Position numbers and translations under genes: made by a program. 64,000 nucleotides of DNA. It comes from Streptomyces sp. NBC_01275. Its GTDB lineage: Bacteria > Actinomycetota > Actinomycetes > Streptomycetales > Streptomycetaceae. Below the pieces are notes generated by a model that was given only the letters and a program-made list of their open reading frames with translations, ran no database searches and was not told the origin of the DNA. Of this stretch, positions 1-9,010 are shown piece after piece (the first letter of the stretch is position 1; the number at the start of each line of letters is the position of its first letter). The stretch lies in NCBI RefSeq assembly GCF_026340655.1, contig NZ_JAPEOZ010000001.1, forward strand, positions 8,866,001 through 8,930,000, read 5' to 3'.

Positions 1-2796
1 TCCTTCGACGGCCGTCCACCGCGCGCCCTGTTCTTCCTCCTCGGCCTCTTCGGCGCCCTCGCCCTCCTCAACGCGGCCGCCGCCCTCTTCCGCTCCCAGC
101 GCATGGAAGCGGCCCTGCACGGCGACGAGGAACCCCGCATCCGCGCCCTGCTGAAGGCCTACGGCGACCAGGACTCCCTCGGCTACTTCGCCACCCGGCG
201 CGACAAGGCCGTCGTCTTCTCGCCCAGCGGCAAGGCCGCCGTCACCTACCGCGTCGAGGCCGGCGTCTGTCTGGCCAGCGGCGACCCCGTGGGCGACCGA
301 GAGGCCTGGCCGCACGCCATCGCCGCCTGGCTCGACGCCGCCCGCCGCCACGCCTGGGCGCCCGCCGTGATGGGCGCCTCCGAGGACGGGGCGAAGGCCT
401 TCGCCCGCGCGGGACTCGGCGCCCTGCAACTCGGCGACGAGGCGATCCTGCACGTCGCCTCCTTCGACCTCGCCGGCCGCGACATGCGCGTCGCCCGGCA
501 GGCCGTCAACCGCGTCCGCCGCACCGGCGCGAACTGCCGTATCCGCCGCCACTCCACCCTCGCCGACCAGGAGATGGAGGAGGTCGTCGACCGCGCCGAC
601 GCCTGGCGCGACACCGAGACCGAACGCGGCTTCTCCATGGCCCTGGACCGCCTCGGCGACCCCTCCGACGGCGACTGCCTCCTCGTCGAGGCCCTGGACG
701 AGGACGGCCGGCTCCTCGCCCTGCTGTCCTTCGTCCCCTGGGGCGGCGACGGCATCTCCCTGGACCTGATGCGCCGGGACCGCGAAGCCCCCAACGGCGT
801 CGTGGAGTTCATGGTCGCCGACCTGTGCGCCGCCGCCCCGAAGCTCGGCGTGCACCGGATCTCCCTGAACTTCGCCGTCTTCCGCTCCGCCTTCGAGGAG
901 GGCGCCCGCATCGGCGCAGGACCGGTCCTGCGCCTGTGGCGTCGGCTGCTGCTGTTCTTCTCCAAGTGGTGGCAGCTGGAGGCCCTGTACCGCTCCAACG
1001 CCAAGTACCGCCCCGAGTGGTACCCCCGCTTCCTCTGCTACGGCGACGCCGGATCCCTCGCCCGGGTCGGACTGGCCTCCGGCATCGCCGAGGGCCTCGT
1101 CTCCGTGCCCTCCCTGCGCAAGCTCTGGGGCAAGCGGCGGCCCAAGGGCGGGCCCCGGCCCGCCACCACCGAAGGCCTGCCGTCCCTGACGGCGCTCGGC
1201 CTCGACGGAGGGGACGAGGCCGGGGACACCGGTCCGGACGCGGGCCTGCCCGAACAGGTCCGCGTCCGACGCCGCAAGCTCGACCGACTGCGCGCCGACG
1301 GCGCCGACCCCTACCCGGTGGGCGTCCCGGCCCGCACCCACGCCCTCGCCGAGATCCGCCCCGGCGAGAGGGTCGCCGTCGCCGGCCGCATCATGCGGGT
1401 CCGCGACTTCGGCGGCATCGTCTTCGTCACCCTGCGCGACTGGTCCGGCGACCACCAACTCGCCCTGACCCGCGACGGCTTCGGCGACGAACCCGCCCTC
1501 GGTGGCGGTGGCGGTGGCGGTGGCGGTGGCGGTGGCGGCGGCGGTGGCGGTGGCGGTGGCGTCGGCCCCGAGCCCGCCGTGAGGCGTGAAGCCGGCCTGG
1601 GTCGGGCGAACCTCGACCGCTTCCGTGCCGACACCGACATCGGCGATCACCTCACCGCCACCGGCACGGCCGGCGCCAGCGACCGGGGCGAGCCCACCGT
1701 CTTCGTCGGCTCCTGGCAGCTCACCGCCAAGTGCCTGCGCCCGCTGCCCGACAAGCGCCGGGGGCTGACCGACCCCGAGGCCAAGGTCCGCATGCGCTAC
1801 CTCGACCTCGTCGCGAGCCCCGCCGCCCGGGACGTCGTGCGCGCCCGCTCCACCGCCGTACAGGCGCTGCGCCAGGGCCTGTTGGCGCGCGGCTACCTCG
1901 AGGTCGAGACCCCGATGCTCCAGCGGATCCACGGCGGCGCCAACGCCCGCCCCTTCACCACCCACATCAACGCCTACGACCTCGACCTCTATCTGCGGAT
2001 CGCCCCCGAGCTGTATCTGAAGCGGCTGTGCGTGGGCGGCCTGGAGAAGGTCTTCGAGATGGGCCGCACCTTCCGCAACGAGGGCGTCTCCTACAAGCAC
2101 AACCCCGAGTTCACGATGCTGGAGGCCTACCAGGCGTACGCCGACTACGACGTGATGCTCGACCTGGCCCGCGAGCTGATCCAGGGCGCCGCCACCGCCG
2201 CCTTCGGCTCGCCCGTCGCCCGCAAGGACGGCCTGGAGCACGACATCTCGGGGCGCTGGCCGGTGAAGACGGTCTACGGCGCGCTCTCCGAGGCGCTGGG
2301 CGAGGAGGTCGACGCCGACACCCGCCTGCCGGTCCTGCACCGGCACTGCGACCGCGCCGGCGTCCCCTACACCGCCGACGACGGCCGCGGCGACGTCGTC
2401 CTGGAGATGTACGAGCGTCTCGTCGAGGAGAAGACCGAACTCCCCACCTTTTACAAGGACTTCCCCACCGACGTCTCCCCGCTCACCCGCCGGCACCGCA
2501 TCGACCCGCGGCTCGCCGAACGCTGGGACCTCGTCGCCTTCGGCACCGAACTCGGCACGGCCTACTCGGAGTTGAACGACCCGGTGGAGCAGCGCCGCCG
2601 ACTGACCGAGCAGTCCCTGCTGGCCGCCGGAGGAGATCCGGAGGCGATGGAGCTCGACGAGGACTTCCTCGACGCCCTGGAGTACGCCATGCCCCCGACC
2701 GGCGGGCTCGGCATCGGCGTCGACCGCCTGGTCATGTTCCTCACCGGCCTGACGATCCGCGAGACCCTGCCCTTCCCCCTGGTACGCCACCGCTGA
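1..2796 (+). CDS. lysX: Bifunctional lysyl-phosphatidylglycerol synthetase / lysyl-tRNA synthetase, 5' end missing
   Basis: The reading frame is open from base 1, so the true start lies upstream; 931 codons remain. The visible part starts in a last hydrophobic helix (about bases 10-90). A DUF2156-type aminoacyl-phosphatidylglycerol transferase domain follows to about base 1130, then a class II lysyl-tRNA synthetase with an OB fold and catalytic core. Motif 2 ([11 protein letters not shown], near 2050-2085) and motif 3 ([13 protein letters not shown], near 2705-2745) are intact. Family knowledge: LysX charges tRNA with lysine and transfers it to phosphatidylglycerol at the membrane, giving resistance to cationic peptides. 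Unusual: twenty consecutive glycine codons (1501-1560) interrupt an OB-fold loop. It stands alone, with a separate gene downstream. Confidence 0.92.
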   Translation, partial: SFDGRPPRALFFLLGLFGALALLNAAAALFRSQRMEAALHGDEEPRIRALLKAYGDQDSLGYFATRRDKAVVFSPSGKAAVTYRVEAGVCLASGDPVGDREAWPHAIAAWLDAARRHAWAPAVMGASEDGAKAFARAGLGALQLGDEAILHVASFDLAGRDMRVARQAVNRVRRTGANCRIRRHSTLADQEMEEVVDRADAWRDTETERGFSMALDRLGDPSDGDCLLVEALDEDGRLLALLSFVPWGGDGISLDLMRRDREAPNGVVEFMVADLCAAAPKLGVHRISLNFAVFRSAFEEGARIGAGPVLRLWRRLLLFFSKWWQLEALYRSNAKYRPEWYPRFLCYGDAGSLARVGLASGIAEGLVSVPSLRKLWGKRRPKGGPRPATTEGLPSLTALGLDGGDEAGDTGPDAGLPEQVRVRRRKLDRLRADGADPYPVGVPARTHALAEIRPGERVAVAGRIMRVRDFGGIVFVTLRDWSGDHQLALTRDGFGDEPALGGGGGGGGGGGGGGGGGGGGVGPEPAVRREAGLGRANLDRFRADTDIGDHLTATGTAGASDRGEPTVFVGSWQLTAKCLRPLPDKRRGLTDPEAKVRMRYLDLVASPAARDVVRARSTAVQALRQGLLARGYLEVETPMLQRIHGGANARPFTTHINAYDLDLYLRIAPELYLKRLCVGGLEKVFEMGRTFRNEGVSYKHNPEFTMLEAYQAYADYDVMLDLARELIQGAATAAFGSPVARKDGLEHDISGRWPVKTVYGALSEALGEEVDADTRLPVLHRHCDRAGVPYTADDGRGDVVLEMYERLVEEKTELPTFYKDFPTDVSPLTRRHRIDPRLAERWDLVAFGTELGTAYSELNDPVEQRRRLTEQSLLAAGGDPEAMELDEDFLDALEYAMPPTGGLGIGVDRLVMFLTGLTIRETLPFPLVRHR
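1501..1560 (+). repeat. (GGTGGC)n microsatellite coding for 20 glycines
   Basis: Sixty bases of almost perfect GGTGGC hexamer, with one GGCGGC variant, lie in frame inside the lysX-like gene. They encode 20 consecutive glycines in the anticodon-binding OB-fold region. The length is a multiple of three, so the frame is kept. Confidence 0.95.
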
Positions 2797-2920
2797 CGGG
2801 CCCCGGGCCGCCCGCCCGTCACACCGGTGCCGGAGCGTTACTGGGCCGGGCGGGTGGAATCGTGCCGCCGGGGCGGTGTTGCTGGGGTGCGTCGAGGGCG
2901 TGGCGGGCGACTCATACTTC

Positions 2921-3763
2921 ATGAAGAAGGATCAGTTGTTCACGCGGCGCCGCGCGTTGCTCGCCGGCGCCGCCGCCGTCGGGGCGGCCGGCACGGCCGG
3001 GCTGTTCGCGTGGGACGCGGCGGAGAAGCCGGCCGCCAGGGCCGCCGCCCCGGCCGCGGGCGCCCCGGCCCGCAGCCTCCCGCTGAAGCCCTCCGCCTAC
3101 CGCCTCCGGCCGCTGACCGGTTACGGCCCCCCGCGCACCGCGCCAGGCCGCCTCCCGGTGCGTCGCGAACCGCTGCTGCAGATGTCCGGCCGCGGCCGCA
3201 CCATGGTGCTGACCTTCGACGACGGCCCCGACCCCCGCTACACCCCCGGCATCCTCGACACCCTCGCCGAGTACGACGTCAGCGCGATGTTCTTCGTGTG
3301 CGGGGAGATGGCCGTCGACAACCAGGACCTGCTGGGCCGGATGGCCGACGAGGGGCACATCGTCGGCAACCACACCTGGTCCCACCCCCTGCTCACGACG
3401 CTCACCCGCCGTCAGATCCGCTCCCAGATGACCCGCACCAGCGACGTCATCGAGAACGGGTACGGCGAACGGCCCCGCTGGTTCCGCGCCCCCTACGGCG
3501 CCTGGAACCGCGCCGCCTTCCAGCTCGGCGCGGAGATGGACATGGAGCCGCTGGCCTGGACGGTCGACACCCTCGACTGGACCACACCCGGCGCCGGCGC
3601 CATCGTCGACCGGGTCGAGAACGGCGCCGCCCCCGGCGTCGTGGTGCTCTCGCACGACGCCGGGGGCGACCGCTCCCAGAGCGTGCGCGCACTGCGCCGC
3701 TACCTGCCGCAACTGCTCGACTCCGGCTACCACATCACCGTCCCCCGGCGGCGGAACACCTGA
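2921..3763 (+). CDS. Tat-exported polysaccharide deacetylase (NodB/CE4 family)
   Basis: This 280-residue protein begins with a basic twin-arginine-like signal (FTRRRALLAG, residues 7-16), a hydrophobic stretch and an Ala/Pro-rich linker. The NodB domain carries TFDDGP (residues 98-103, metal-binding and catalytic Asp pair), H151 and H155 in NHTWSHP, and RAPYG (189-193). Family knowledge: such CE4 enzymes remove N-acetyl groups from peptidoglycan or other N-acetylglucosamine polymers outside the cell. I chose ATG 2921, where the signal peptide starts; an in-frame GTG at 2876 would add 15 residues without signal character. The substrate cannot be read from sequence. Confidence 0.9.
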   Translation: MKKDQLFTRRRALLAGAAAVGAAGTAGLFAWDAAEKPAARAAAPAAGAPARSLPLKPSAYRLRPLTGYGPPRTAPGRLPVRREPLLQMSGRGRTMVLTFDDGPDPRYTPGILDTLAEYDVSAMFFVCGEMAVDNQDLLGRMADEGHIVGNHTWSHPLLTTLTRRQIRSQMTRTSDVIENGYGERPRWFRAPYGAWNRAAFQLGAEMDMEPLAWTVDTLDWTTPGAGAIVDRVENGAAPGVVVLSHDAGGDRSQSVRALRRYLPQLLDSGYHITVPRRRNT

Positions 3764-3795
3764 CCCGCATCCCCGCCCGCCCGGTCGGTGACCGC

Positions 3796-4467
3796 TCAGC
3801 GGACCTCGACCAGGCGGGCGAAGGCGACCACGTTCCCGTCGTATCCGCTCCCCTTGGAGAAACCGCCGCCGCAGGTGATGACCCGCAGTTCCGGGGAGCC
3901 CTTGGAGGCGTAGACGCGGTCGCCGGGGAAGTTGTTCTTCTCGAAGACCTCGATTCCGTAGACCTCGAAGACCGCCGTCTTTCCGTCCAGCCGCGCCACG
4001 TCGACGCGGTTTCCCTTTTTCAGGGCCCCGAGTCCGTAGAACACGGCGGGGCCCTGTTTGTTGTCGACATGGCCGACGACGACCGCCGTTCCCTTTTCCC
4101 CGGGCGAGACCGCGCCCGTGAACCAGCCGGCCAGATTCGGGTCCTCCGGCGGCGGCGCGCCCACCCAGCCGTCCGCGTCCAGTCCGACCGGCATGACCGG
4201 AGCGTCGACCCGGATGGCGGGAATCCGGACCCGGGACGCCACCGAGTACGGCAGCGGATCCGGCGCCCGGCCGAAGACGCCCTGACCGGTGCGGCTGTCC
4301 GCGGCCGCCGCCGACGCGGGCTGCGGCGGCCCGATGTCGAACTCCCCCGAGCCGTTCCGGATGAGCGCGAGCCCGGTCAGCAGAACAAGCGCTATCACGC
4401 CCCAAGGAGCGCGCTTCTTCTGCCGCTCCTCCTCATCCGCCACCTCGGACAGCTCGTACGCAGACAT
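3796..4467 (-). CDS. Sortase, class E/F-like
   Basis: This 223-residue protein has a short charged N-terminus, one membrane helix (about 21-37), a Pro/Ala linker and a sortase barrel from about residue 75. The expected catalytic residues are visible: H133 in VVGHVD, C199 in VITCGG and probably R218 in AFARL. Family knowledge: sortases join surface proteins to the cell wall or to each other through a C-terminal sorting motif. ATG 4467 follows an AAGGGGAT ribosome site; the longer frame upstream has no signal. The neighbouring genes at 4844 and 5507 encode surface proteins with a C-terminal membrane helix and are plausible partners, although neither shows a clear LPXTG or LAXTG motif. Confidence 0.88.
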   Translation of the reverse strand: MSAYELSEVADEEERQKKRAPWGVIALVLLTGLALIRNGSGEFDIGPPQPASAAAADSRTGQGVFGRAPDPLPYSVASRVRIPAIRVDAPVMPVGLDADGWVGAPPPEDPNLAGWFTGAVSPGEKGTAVVVGHVDNKQGPAVFYGLGALKKGNRVDVARLDGKTAVFEVYGIEVFEKNNFPGDRVYASKGSPELRVITCGGGFSKGSGYDGNVVAFARLVEVR

Positions 4468-4843
4468 TCGCCATCCCCTTTCGACACGGCCGTCGCCGCG
4501 TCCTTTCGCGCATACGAGAACGCTAAGTCCCGCACGGAAAACCGGCGACGGGGCAGCGGCGAACGGGTGGCAAACCCACCGATCGGTCGCCACTCGATCG
4601 CCGTTCGGTCGCCGTTCGTCGGCTTTCGGTGCGCCATCCGAGTCGACACGGAAAGTAATTTTCTGACGGTCCGTGACCTGCGGCGATATCCCCTTGTACG
4701 CATTCAGCTCGGCGTGTCCGCTCACCAGGACGGACCATTCCCGAAATGCGGGCGCGTGCACGGCATCTGAGGGTCTTTTTGGGAGGTGTTCTCTCGCCGA
4801 CAGACCGGGGACGGGCCCCGGGGCGCCTTCCGCGGAGGATCAC
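4468..4843. promoter_or_regulatory. Divergent intergenic region of sortase and surface protein, with 11-bp-spaced direct repeats
   Basis: This 376-base region separates the divergent sortase and surface-protein genes and must hold both promoters. It contains CGGTCGCC at 4584, CGATCGCC at 4595 and CGGTCGCC at 4606, an exact 11-base spacing with a weaker fourth unit at 4617, as expected for tandem response-regulator sites. The 9-mer AACGCTAAG at 4519 recurs at 6124 upstream of the second surface-protein gene. A GGAGGAT ribosome site precedes 4844. No convincing coding frame is seen. Confidence 0.55.
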
Positions 4844-5350
4844 ATGCACACCACTCGCTTCCTGGCGGTCTCTGCGGCATCCGCCGCCGCGGTCGCCGCC
4901 CTCTCGCTCGCCGCCCCCGCGGCCGTGGCACGGGACGGCATGGGCGTCAGCCCGAGCAACATCGTCGTCCTGCCCAGCGTCATCGCCCGCGGCGGCCAGA
5001 TCACGGTCACCGTCGACGGCTGCCCCGGCGGCGGCACCATGACCTCGAGCGCCTTCCGGCAGGCCACGCTGACGCCGATCAACGGCGCCAACCAGACCTC
5101 GAAGGGCACCGCGACCATCGACGACAACGCCCGCCCCGGCTCGTACGACATCACGGTCAACTGCAACGGGCGGACCCTGACCCGGCCGGCCGCCTTCACC
5201 GTCCTCGGCGGCGTCCGCGGCGGACTCGGCGGCGGCAGCACCACGGGCGCCACGCCGACCGACATGGCCATCGGCGGCGGGCTGGTCACCGCGGCCCTGG
5301 TGGGCGGCGGCGTGTTCTGGATGCGCCGCCGCGCGGAACGCCGTATCTGA
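4844..5350 (+). CDS. Small exported surface protein with C-terminal membrane helix (paralogue of 5507-6049)
   Basis: This 168-residue protein has a Sec signal peptide ending near an APAAVA cleavage region (about residue 29), a beta-rich central domain, a Gly/Thr-rich linker, one C-terminal helix and an RRRAERR tail. The tripartite end (linker, helix, positive tail) resembles a wall-sorting signal, but I find no LPXTG-like pentapeptide. The central domain shares VLPS-IA-GGQIT-VD and a later Cys with the product of the gene at 5507-6049, so the two are paralogues. ATG 4844 follows GGAGGAT. Function unknown; the adjacent sortase suggests a cell-envelope role. Confidence 0.82.
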   Translation: MHTTRFLAVSAASAAAVAALSLAAPAAVARDGMGVSPSNIVVLPSVIARGGQITVTVDGCPGGGTMTSSAFRQATLTPINGANQTSKGTATIDDNARPGSYDITVNCNGRTLTRPAAFTVLGGVRGGLGGGSTTGATPTDMAIGGGLVTAALVGGGVFWMRRRAERRI

Positions 5351-5416
5351 GCACGGTCCCCTCGCGGCATCCGATCGCGGCATCCGAGCACCGTCCCTTC
5401 GCGGCGCCGCATGTGG

Positions 5417-5463
5417 ACAAGGGCTTCGCCCCGGACCTTCGAGGTCCGGGGCGAAGCCCTTGT
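5417..5463. terminator. Bidirectional terminator, perfect 21-bp inverted repeat
   Basis: Two perfectly complementary 21-base arms (5417-5437 and 5443-5463) surround a 5-base loop (TTCGA). The hairpin lies between the convergent surface-protein genes and can serve both. Confidence 0.9.
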
Positions 5464-5506
5464 CGCAGAGGCGTCGGCCGACGCCCACCGACGCCCACCG
5501 ACGCCG

Positions 5507-6049
5507 TCAGGCGCCGTCCTCGCCGCTGCGGCGTCGCGAGAAGTGGTACGCGGCCCCCACCGAGGCCGCGATGAGCGCCGCGCCGAGCCCGATCTCCTTG
5601 AGGTCGAACCCGCCGAGGCTGCTGCCGCCCTCGCCCGCGTGCACGCCCCGGGGGACCGGATAGGGGGCCGGGGTCGGGCCGGCGCCGCGGCCGCTCGCGA
5701 TGGTCAGGTCCTTGATCGCGCTGAGACCGCCGCAGCTGAACGTCACCCGGTACGCCGCGGAGACCTTCGCGTCCCAGTCGACCGTGGTCACCGCCGACGA
5801 CGACCCGCCGGGGATGGTGACCGTGTCGAACACCCCCGACGTGACCCGCACGGAGCTGCGGCAGCCACTGGCGCTGCGGTCCACCTGGAGGGTGATCTGC
5901 CCGCCCGCCGCGATGGTGGCGGGCAGCACGGTGTAGCCGTTGGACATGACGTAGTGGCCGTCGTCGTCGCTCGCGACGGCGGCCGGTGCGGAGAAGGCCA
6001 GGGCGGTGACGCCGAGCAGTGCGGCCGAAGCGACGCGTATCGCGCGCAT
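5507..6049 (-). CDS. Small exported surface protein with C-terminal membrane helix (paralogue of 4844-5350)
   Basis: This 180-residue protein has a Sec signal (cleavage likely after APAAVAS, about residue 27), a beta-rich domain with two cysteines that may pair, a Pro/Gly linker, a C-terminal helix (about 150-167) and an SRRR tail. It shares VLP-IA-GGQIT-VD with the protein encoded at 4844, although overall identity looks low. ATG 6049 is preceded by GGAGGATCC. It converges on its paralogue across a strong terminator. No recognisable enzyme motif; a surface-exposed structural or binding role is an inference. Confidence 0.82.
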   Translation of the reverse strand: MRAIRVASAALLGVTALAFSAPAAVASDDDGHYVMSNGYTVLPATIAAGGQITLQVDRSASGCRSSVRVTSGVFDTVTIPGGSSSAVTTVDWDAKVSAAYRVTFSCGGLSAIKDLTIASGRGAGPTPAPYPVPRGVHAGEGGSSLGGFDLKEIGLGAALIAASVGAAYHFSRRRSGEDGA

Positions 6050-6250
6050 GGTGGATCCTCCGGTCCCCGAGGAGCAGCTGCGGACCTGTTCCGCTCGCGC
6101 CAGAAATGCACCTCGATGACCGAAACGCTAAGAACATGTGTGCGCCCCCGCGAACGCTGTCGCGCGAATGGGGCAAGGGTGTGGGCCGCTCAGGGGACGC
6201 CGTTCCCGCGACCGGGGGACGGCGACCGCGTGGCGGCCCGTGACGCGGGG

Positions 6251-7015
6251 TCAGCCCTTGACGCCCGGGAACAGGTTCAGGAAGGGCTCGGCGGACGCGG
6301 TGATGCCCCGGCTGTAGGGCGAGTCGAAGTCCCAGATGAGGAAGAGCAGGAAGGCGATCAGGGCGGAGAACAGCCCGGCCAGGACCAGTTCCCTGGGCGT
6401 GCGCCGGATCTGCAGCGCGAACACCATGCCGATGGTGATGGCGGCTCCGGCGATGAGGCCGAACCACACCACCCCCGGCATGGTCGCCCCGGTCGAGTCG
6501 GCGCGGGCGTTGCGCGCCTGGTCCGCGGCGGCCATCTGGTCCAGGAGCGGCTGGTAGGCCTGCGCCTGGAAGTCGGACGTCGGCTCGTAGTCGGTGACGT
6601 CCACCCGGACCCGGTGCAGGAGCTGGTCGCCCCGCTCGGTCACCCGGCCGTCGTCGGCCATCGTCTTCCACTCGGTGTTCACGACGTGTCCGACATAGGC
6701 GTTGACATCCGTCCGAATGCGGTCACGGACGTCGGCCGGGTACACCCTCACCCGCTCCGAGATCTCGTGCAGCGCCTGCGCCTCCGCCTGGACGTGGTCC
6801 TGCGCCACACTGCGCGCCTCCCACACGCCGGCGATGGCCAGGCCCAGCACGATGGCGTACACCACGCCGATCCACATCGTCATGTACTCGATGACGTCCG
6901 GGGTCTCGGAGGGGTCCTCGTCGTCGGGCGCCCTGCGGTGCCGTACGAGGGTGACGATGACCACCACCGCGCAGGCGGCGAGCATCGCGAGAGTGAGAAC
7001 AAGCCATTCCGGCAA
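6251..7015 (-). CDS. DUF4239 (bestrophin-like) membrane protein
   Basis: This 254-residue protein has an N-terminal helix (about 4-24), a second helix with WIGVVYAIVLGLAIAGVWEA (about 48-67), a soluble helical middle part, and two C-terminal helices (about 186-205 and 213-230) followed by WDFDSPYSRG. This arrangement is typical of DUF4239 proteins, a family described as bestrophin-like whose function is not established. It lies 21 bases downstream of the proline-rich protein gene on the same strand and is probably co-transcribed with it. Confidence 0.8.
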   Translation of the reverse strand: MPEWLVLTLAMLAACAVVVIVTLVRHRRAPDDEDPSETPDVIEYMTMWIGVVYAIVLGLAIAGVWEARSVAQDHVQAEAQALHEISERVRVYPADVRDRIRTDVNAYVGHVVNTEWKTMADDGRVTERGDQLLHRVRVDVTDYEPTSDFQAQAYQPLLDQMAAADQARNARADSTGATMPGVVWFGLIAGAAITIGMVFALQIRRTPRELVLAGLFSALIAFLLFLIWDFDSPYSRGITASAEPFLNLFPGVKG

Positions 7016-7036
7016 GAGAGGCCTCCTGAATCGGCA

Positions 7037-7654
7037 CTAGCGCGGCCGCAGCGCGGCGACGGCGATCACCGCGGGCACAGTGATGAGCAGGACATAGGTG
7101 ACCGGCGACTGACCGCCGCGCGGCTGCTGCCGGGGCGGCGAGGCGTGGTACGCCGGGTAGCTCACCGGCGTCGCGGAGGGGCTCGGCGTCGGCGTGGGCG
7201 TCGGTCTGGGGCGGGGCGCGGGAGTCGGGGTGGGGGTCGGCGTGGGCGTGGGGGTCGGCCGGGGGAGCACCGGCGCGGGCGGCGGCGGTGCGGGCGCCGG
7301 CGTCGGAGTCGGCCTTGGCGTCGGCTTCGGAGTGGGCGTGGGCTTGGGCGTCGGTGGAGGAGTCGGTCTCGGCGTCGGGGTGGGGGTGGGCGTCGGTTCG
7401 GGCGTGGGCTTCGGCGGGGGCGTCGGCGTCGGGCACACCGGAGGCTTCGGCGGTTTGGGCGGCTTCGAGGGCGTCGGCCAGGAACGGCTCCCCGCGACCG
7501 CCACCGCCTCCGTGCCGTCCGGGCCCGTCGAGGCGTAAGCGCACGCGTCGGCCACGGCCGCCCCGGCCGAAGCGGCCGCGAGGATCCAGGCCACGGTCAC
7601 CAGGGCCAACGCCCGGGTGAGAAGGGCGGATCGGATCGGTTCGGGTCCATGCAC
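7037..7654 (-). CDS. Exported Pro/Thr-rich stalk protein with C-terminal membrane helix
   Basis: An N-terminal hydrophobic segment ([20 protein letters not shown]) is followed by a very long PTPTP/PKPTP-rich stretch of about 110 residues and a final membrane helix ([17 protein letters not shown]). Such stalks usually span the peptidoglycan. The start is uncertain: GTG 7654 is chosen because it puts the hydrophobic signal about 10 residues in, but an upstream GTG at 7702 stays in frame and neither has a strong ribosome site. It precedes the DUF4239 gene. Function unknown. Confidence 0.65.
   Translation of the reverse strand: MHGPEPIRSALLTRALALVTVAWILAAASAGAAVADACAYASTGPDGTEAVAVAGSRSWPTPSKPPKPPKPPVCPTPTPPPKPTPEPTPTPTPTPRPTPPPTPKPTPTPKPTPRPTPTPAPAPPPPAPVLPRPTPTPTPTPTPTPAPRPRPTPTPTPSPSATPVSYPAYHASPPRQQPRGGQSPVTYVLLITVPAVIAVAALRPR
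7166..7434. repeat. Degenerate GTGGGCGTCGG-type repeat coding for PTP
   Basis: The + strand shows many short, imperfect copies of GTGGGCGTCGG and GGGGTCGG. On the coding (minus) strand they specify the Pro-Thr-Pro stalk. The tract is prone to slippage, so the stalk length may vary between strains. Confidence 0.75.
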
Positions 7655-7962
7655 GACGAGATCATGCGGTCTGCCGCCCCGGCGTACGCCCCCACCGGGC
7701 ACGGATTGCCCCGAACGGGGGAAGTCCGCGCTTCGAGGTTTGGCGGACAGGAGTGTGCGCGTGCGCTCCGGGGACGTGTGTACGACGTCGCGCGGGCCGC
7801 TTCGGGCCGCTTCGGGCGGCCCGAAGCGGCCTCCGACACAGCCGGCAGAAAGATTTTTGTGCCGCGTTTGAACACAACGACCCTCGTCCTGCGTACCCAG
7901 TGCCGTGCGGCGGCGCAGCAGGGCGCTGCAACATCCTTAGAACTATCGGGGAGTTGTTGACG
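7655..7962. promoter_or_regulatory. Divergent promoter region with a GC hairpin and a possible ECF-type promoter
   Basis: This 308-base region holds no supported gene. Tandem GGGCCGCTTC units at 7795-7817 merge into a 13-base inverted repeat (7805-7817 and 7819-7831), a likely strong hairpin. Further down, TGAAC at 7869 and CGTA at 7892 are 18 bases apart and resemble an ECF sigma promoter for the lipoprotein gene; this match is inference only. A GGGGAG ribosome site precedes 7963. Confidence 0.45.
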
Positions 7963-8919
7963 ATGAAGACCTCCTGGCGGAGCGCCTCACTCGTGGCGAG
8001 TGCTGTGGCCGTTCTGGCGCTGACGACGGCGTGCGGTCAGGAAAGCGCCCCGTCGGCGTCCAGCCAGAACGTGGGCGCGACGGCTGCGGCCGGGGCCGGG
8101 GCCGGAAGCGTGGGCACCGTGGCCGGCGCGGTGGGCGCCGGGACGAGTGCTTCTCCCTCGGCCGCCGCGGCCGCCGGCGCCAAGGTCGCCGGTGAGCTGG
8201 CCATCTCCGCGAACGCGGAGCTCGGCAAGATCCTGACCGACTCCAACGGCATGACTCTCTACCGCTTCGACAAGGACACCGCCGAGCCGCCGAAGTCGAA
8301 CTGCGACGGCGACTGCGCGACCGCCTGGCCGCCGGTGTCCGCCGACGACGTCTCCGCCAGCGACGGCATCGACAAGTCGCTGCTCGGCGAGGTCACCCGC
8401 ACCGACGGCACCAAGCAGCTCACCGTCGCCGGCTGGCCCGCCTACTACTACGCCAAGGACGCCAACCCCGGTGACACCACCGGCCAGGGCGTGGGCAACA
8501 CCTGGTTCGCACTGGCCCCCGACGGCAAGAAGGCCACGAGCGCCAGCGACCTGCCCGGGCTGTCCGTCCGCAAGGACCCCAACCTCGGTGACATCGTCGT
8601 CGACAAGAACGGCATGACGGTCTACCGCTTCCTCAAGGACGAGGCCTGGCCGAAGCCCGTGTCCGCCTGCACCGGCGCCTGCCTGGAGAAGTGGCCGGCG
8701 GTCGGCCCGGTCGAGGCGAACGACACCGAGGGCGTCGTGAAGAAGGGCCTGATGAGCTTCACCCGGCCCGACGGCGTCAAGCAGCAGACGGTCAACTGCT
8801 GGCCGATCTACACCTTCTCCGGTGACAAGAAGGCCGGGGACATCAACGGTCAGGGCGTCGGCGGCACCTGGTACGCCGTGGCCCCCGACGGAAAGCCGGT
8901 CGGCGCGCCCAAGCAGTAG
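7963..8919 (+). CDS. Lipoprotein with two PF03640-type secreted repeats (SCO0930-like)
   Basis: The 318-residue protein has a lipoprotein signal with lipobox LTTAC (Cys24), an Ala/Gly-rich linker to about residue 70, and two homologous modules. Each module has the pattern NGMT-YRF, C..C-..WP and GVGxTW (first about 75-190, second about 200-310). Family knowledge: these belong to Lipoprotein_15, secreted repeats of unknown function. Retained Cys pairs in each module could bind a metal or form disulfides. A hairpin terminator follows at 8974. The position upstream of the methyltransferase and GGDEF/EAL genes matches, as I recall, SCO0930 in S. coelicolor. Confidence 0.88.
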   Translation: MKTSWRSASLVASAVAVLALTTACGQESAPSASSQNVGATAAAGAGAGSVGTVAGAVGAGTSASPSAAAAAGAKVAGELAISANAELGKILTDSNGMTLYRFDKDTAEPPKSNCDGDCATAWPPVSADDVSASDGIDKSLLGEVTRTDGTKQLTVAGWPAYYYAKDANPGDTTGQGVGNTWFALAPDGKKATSASDLPGLSVRKDPNLGDIVVDKNGMTVYRFLKDEAWPKPVSACTGACLEKWPAVGPVEANDTEGVVKKGLMSFTRPDGVKQQTVNCWPIYTFSGDKKAGDINGQGVGGTWYAVAPDGKPVGAPKQ

Positions 8920-8973
8920 CGATCACCTCCCCAGGGCTGATCCCCGCAGCTGCCCAGAAGGCGCTCGGCCCCC

Positions 8974-9010
8974 GGTCCGCCCCCTCCGCGCCGCACGGAG
9001 GGGGCGGACC
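8974..9010. terminator. Terminator after the lipoprotein gene
   Basis: Perfect 15-base arms (8974-8988 and 8996-9010) enclose a 7-base loop. The hairpin lies 54 bases after the lipoprotein stop. Confidence 0.8.

Noticed and set aside
5417..5463. The 21-bp hairpin as a regulatory RNA or operator
   Set aside because: Its place between two convergent stops and its tight loop are better explained as a shared terminator.
7037..7654. The PTP-rich frame as a non-coding repeat artefact
   Set aside because: It has a signal-like segment and a C-terminal membrane helix in the same frame, so it is kept as a real stalk protein, although with reduced confidence.
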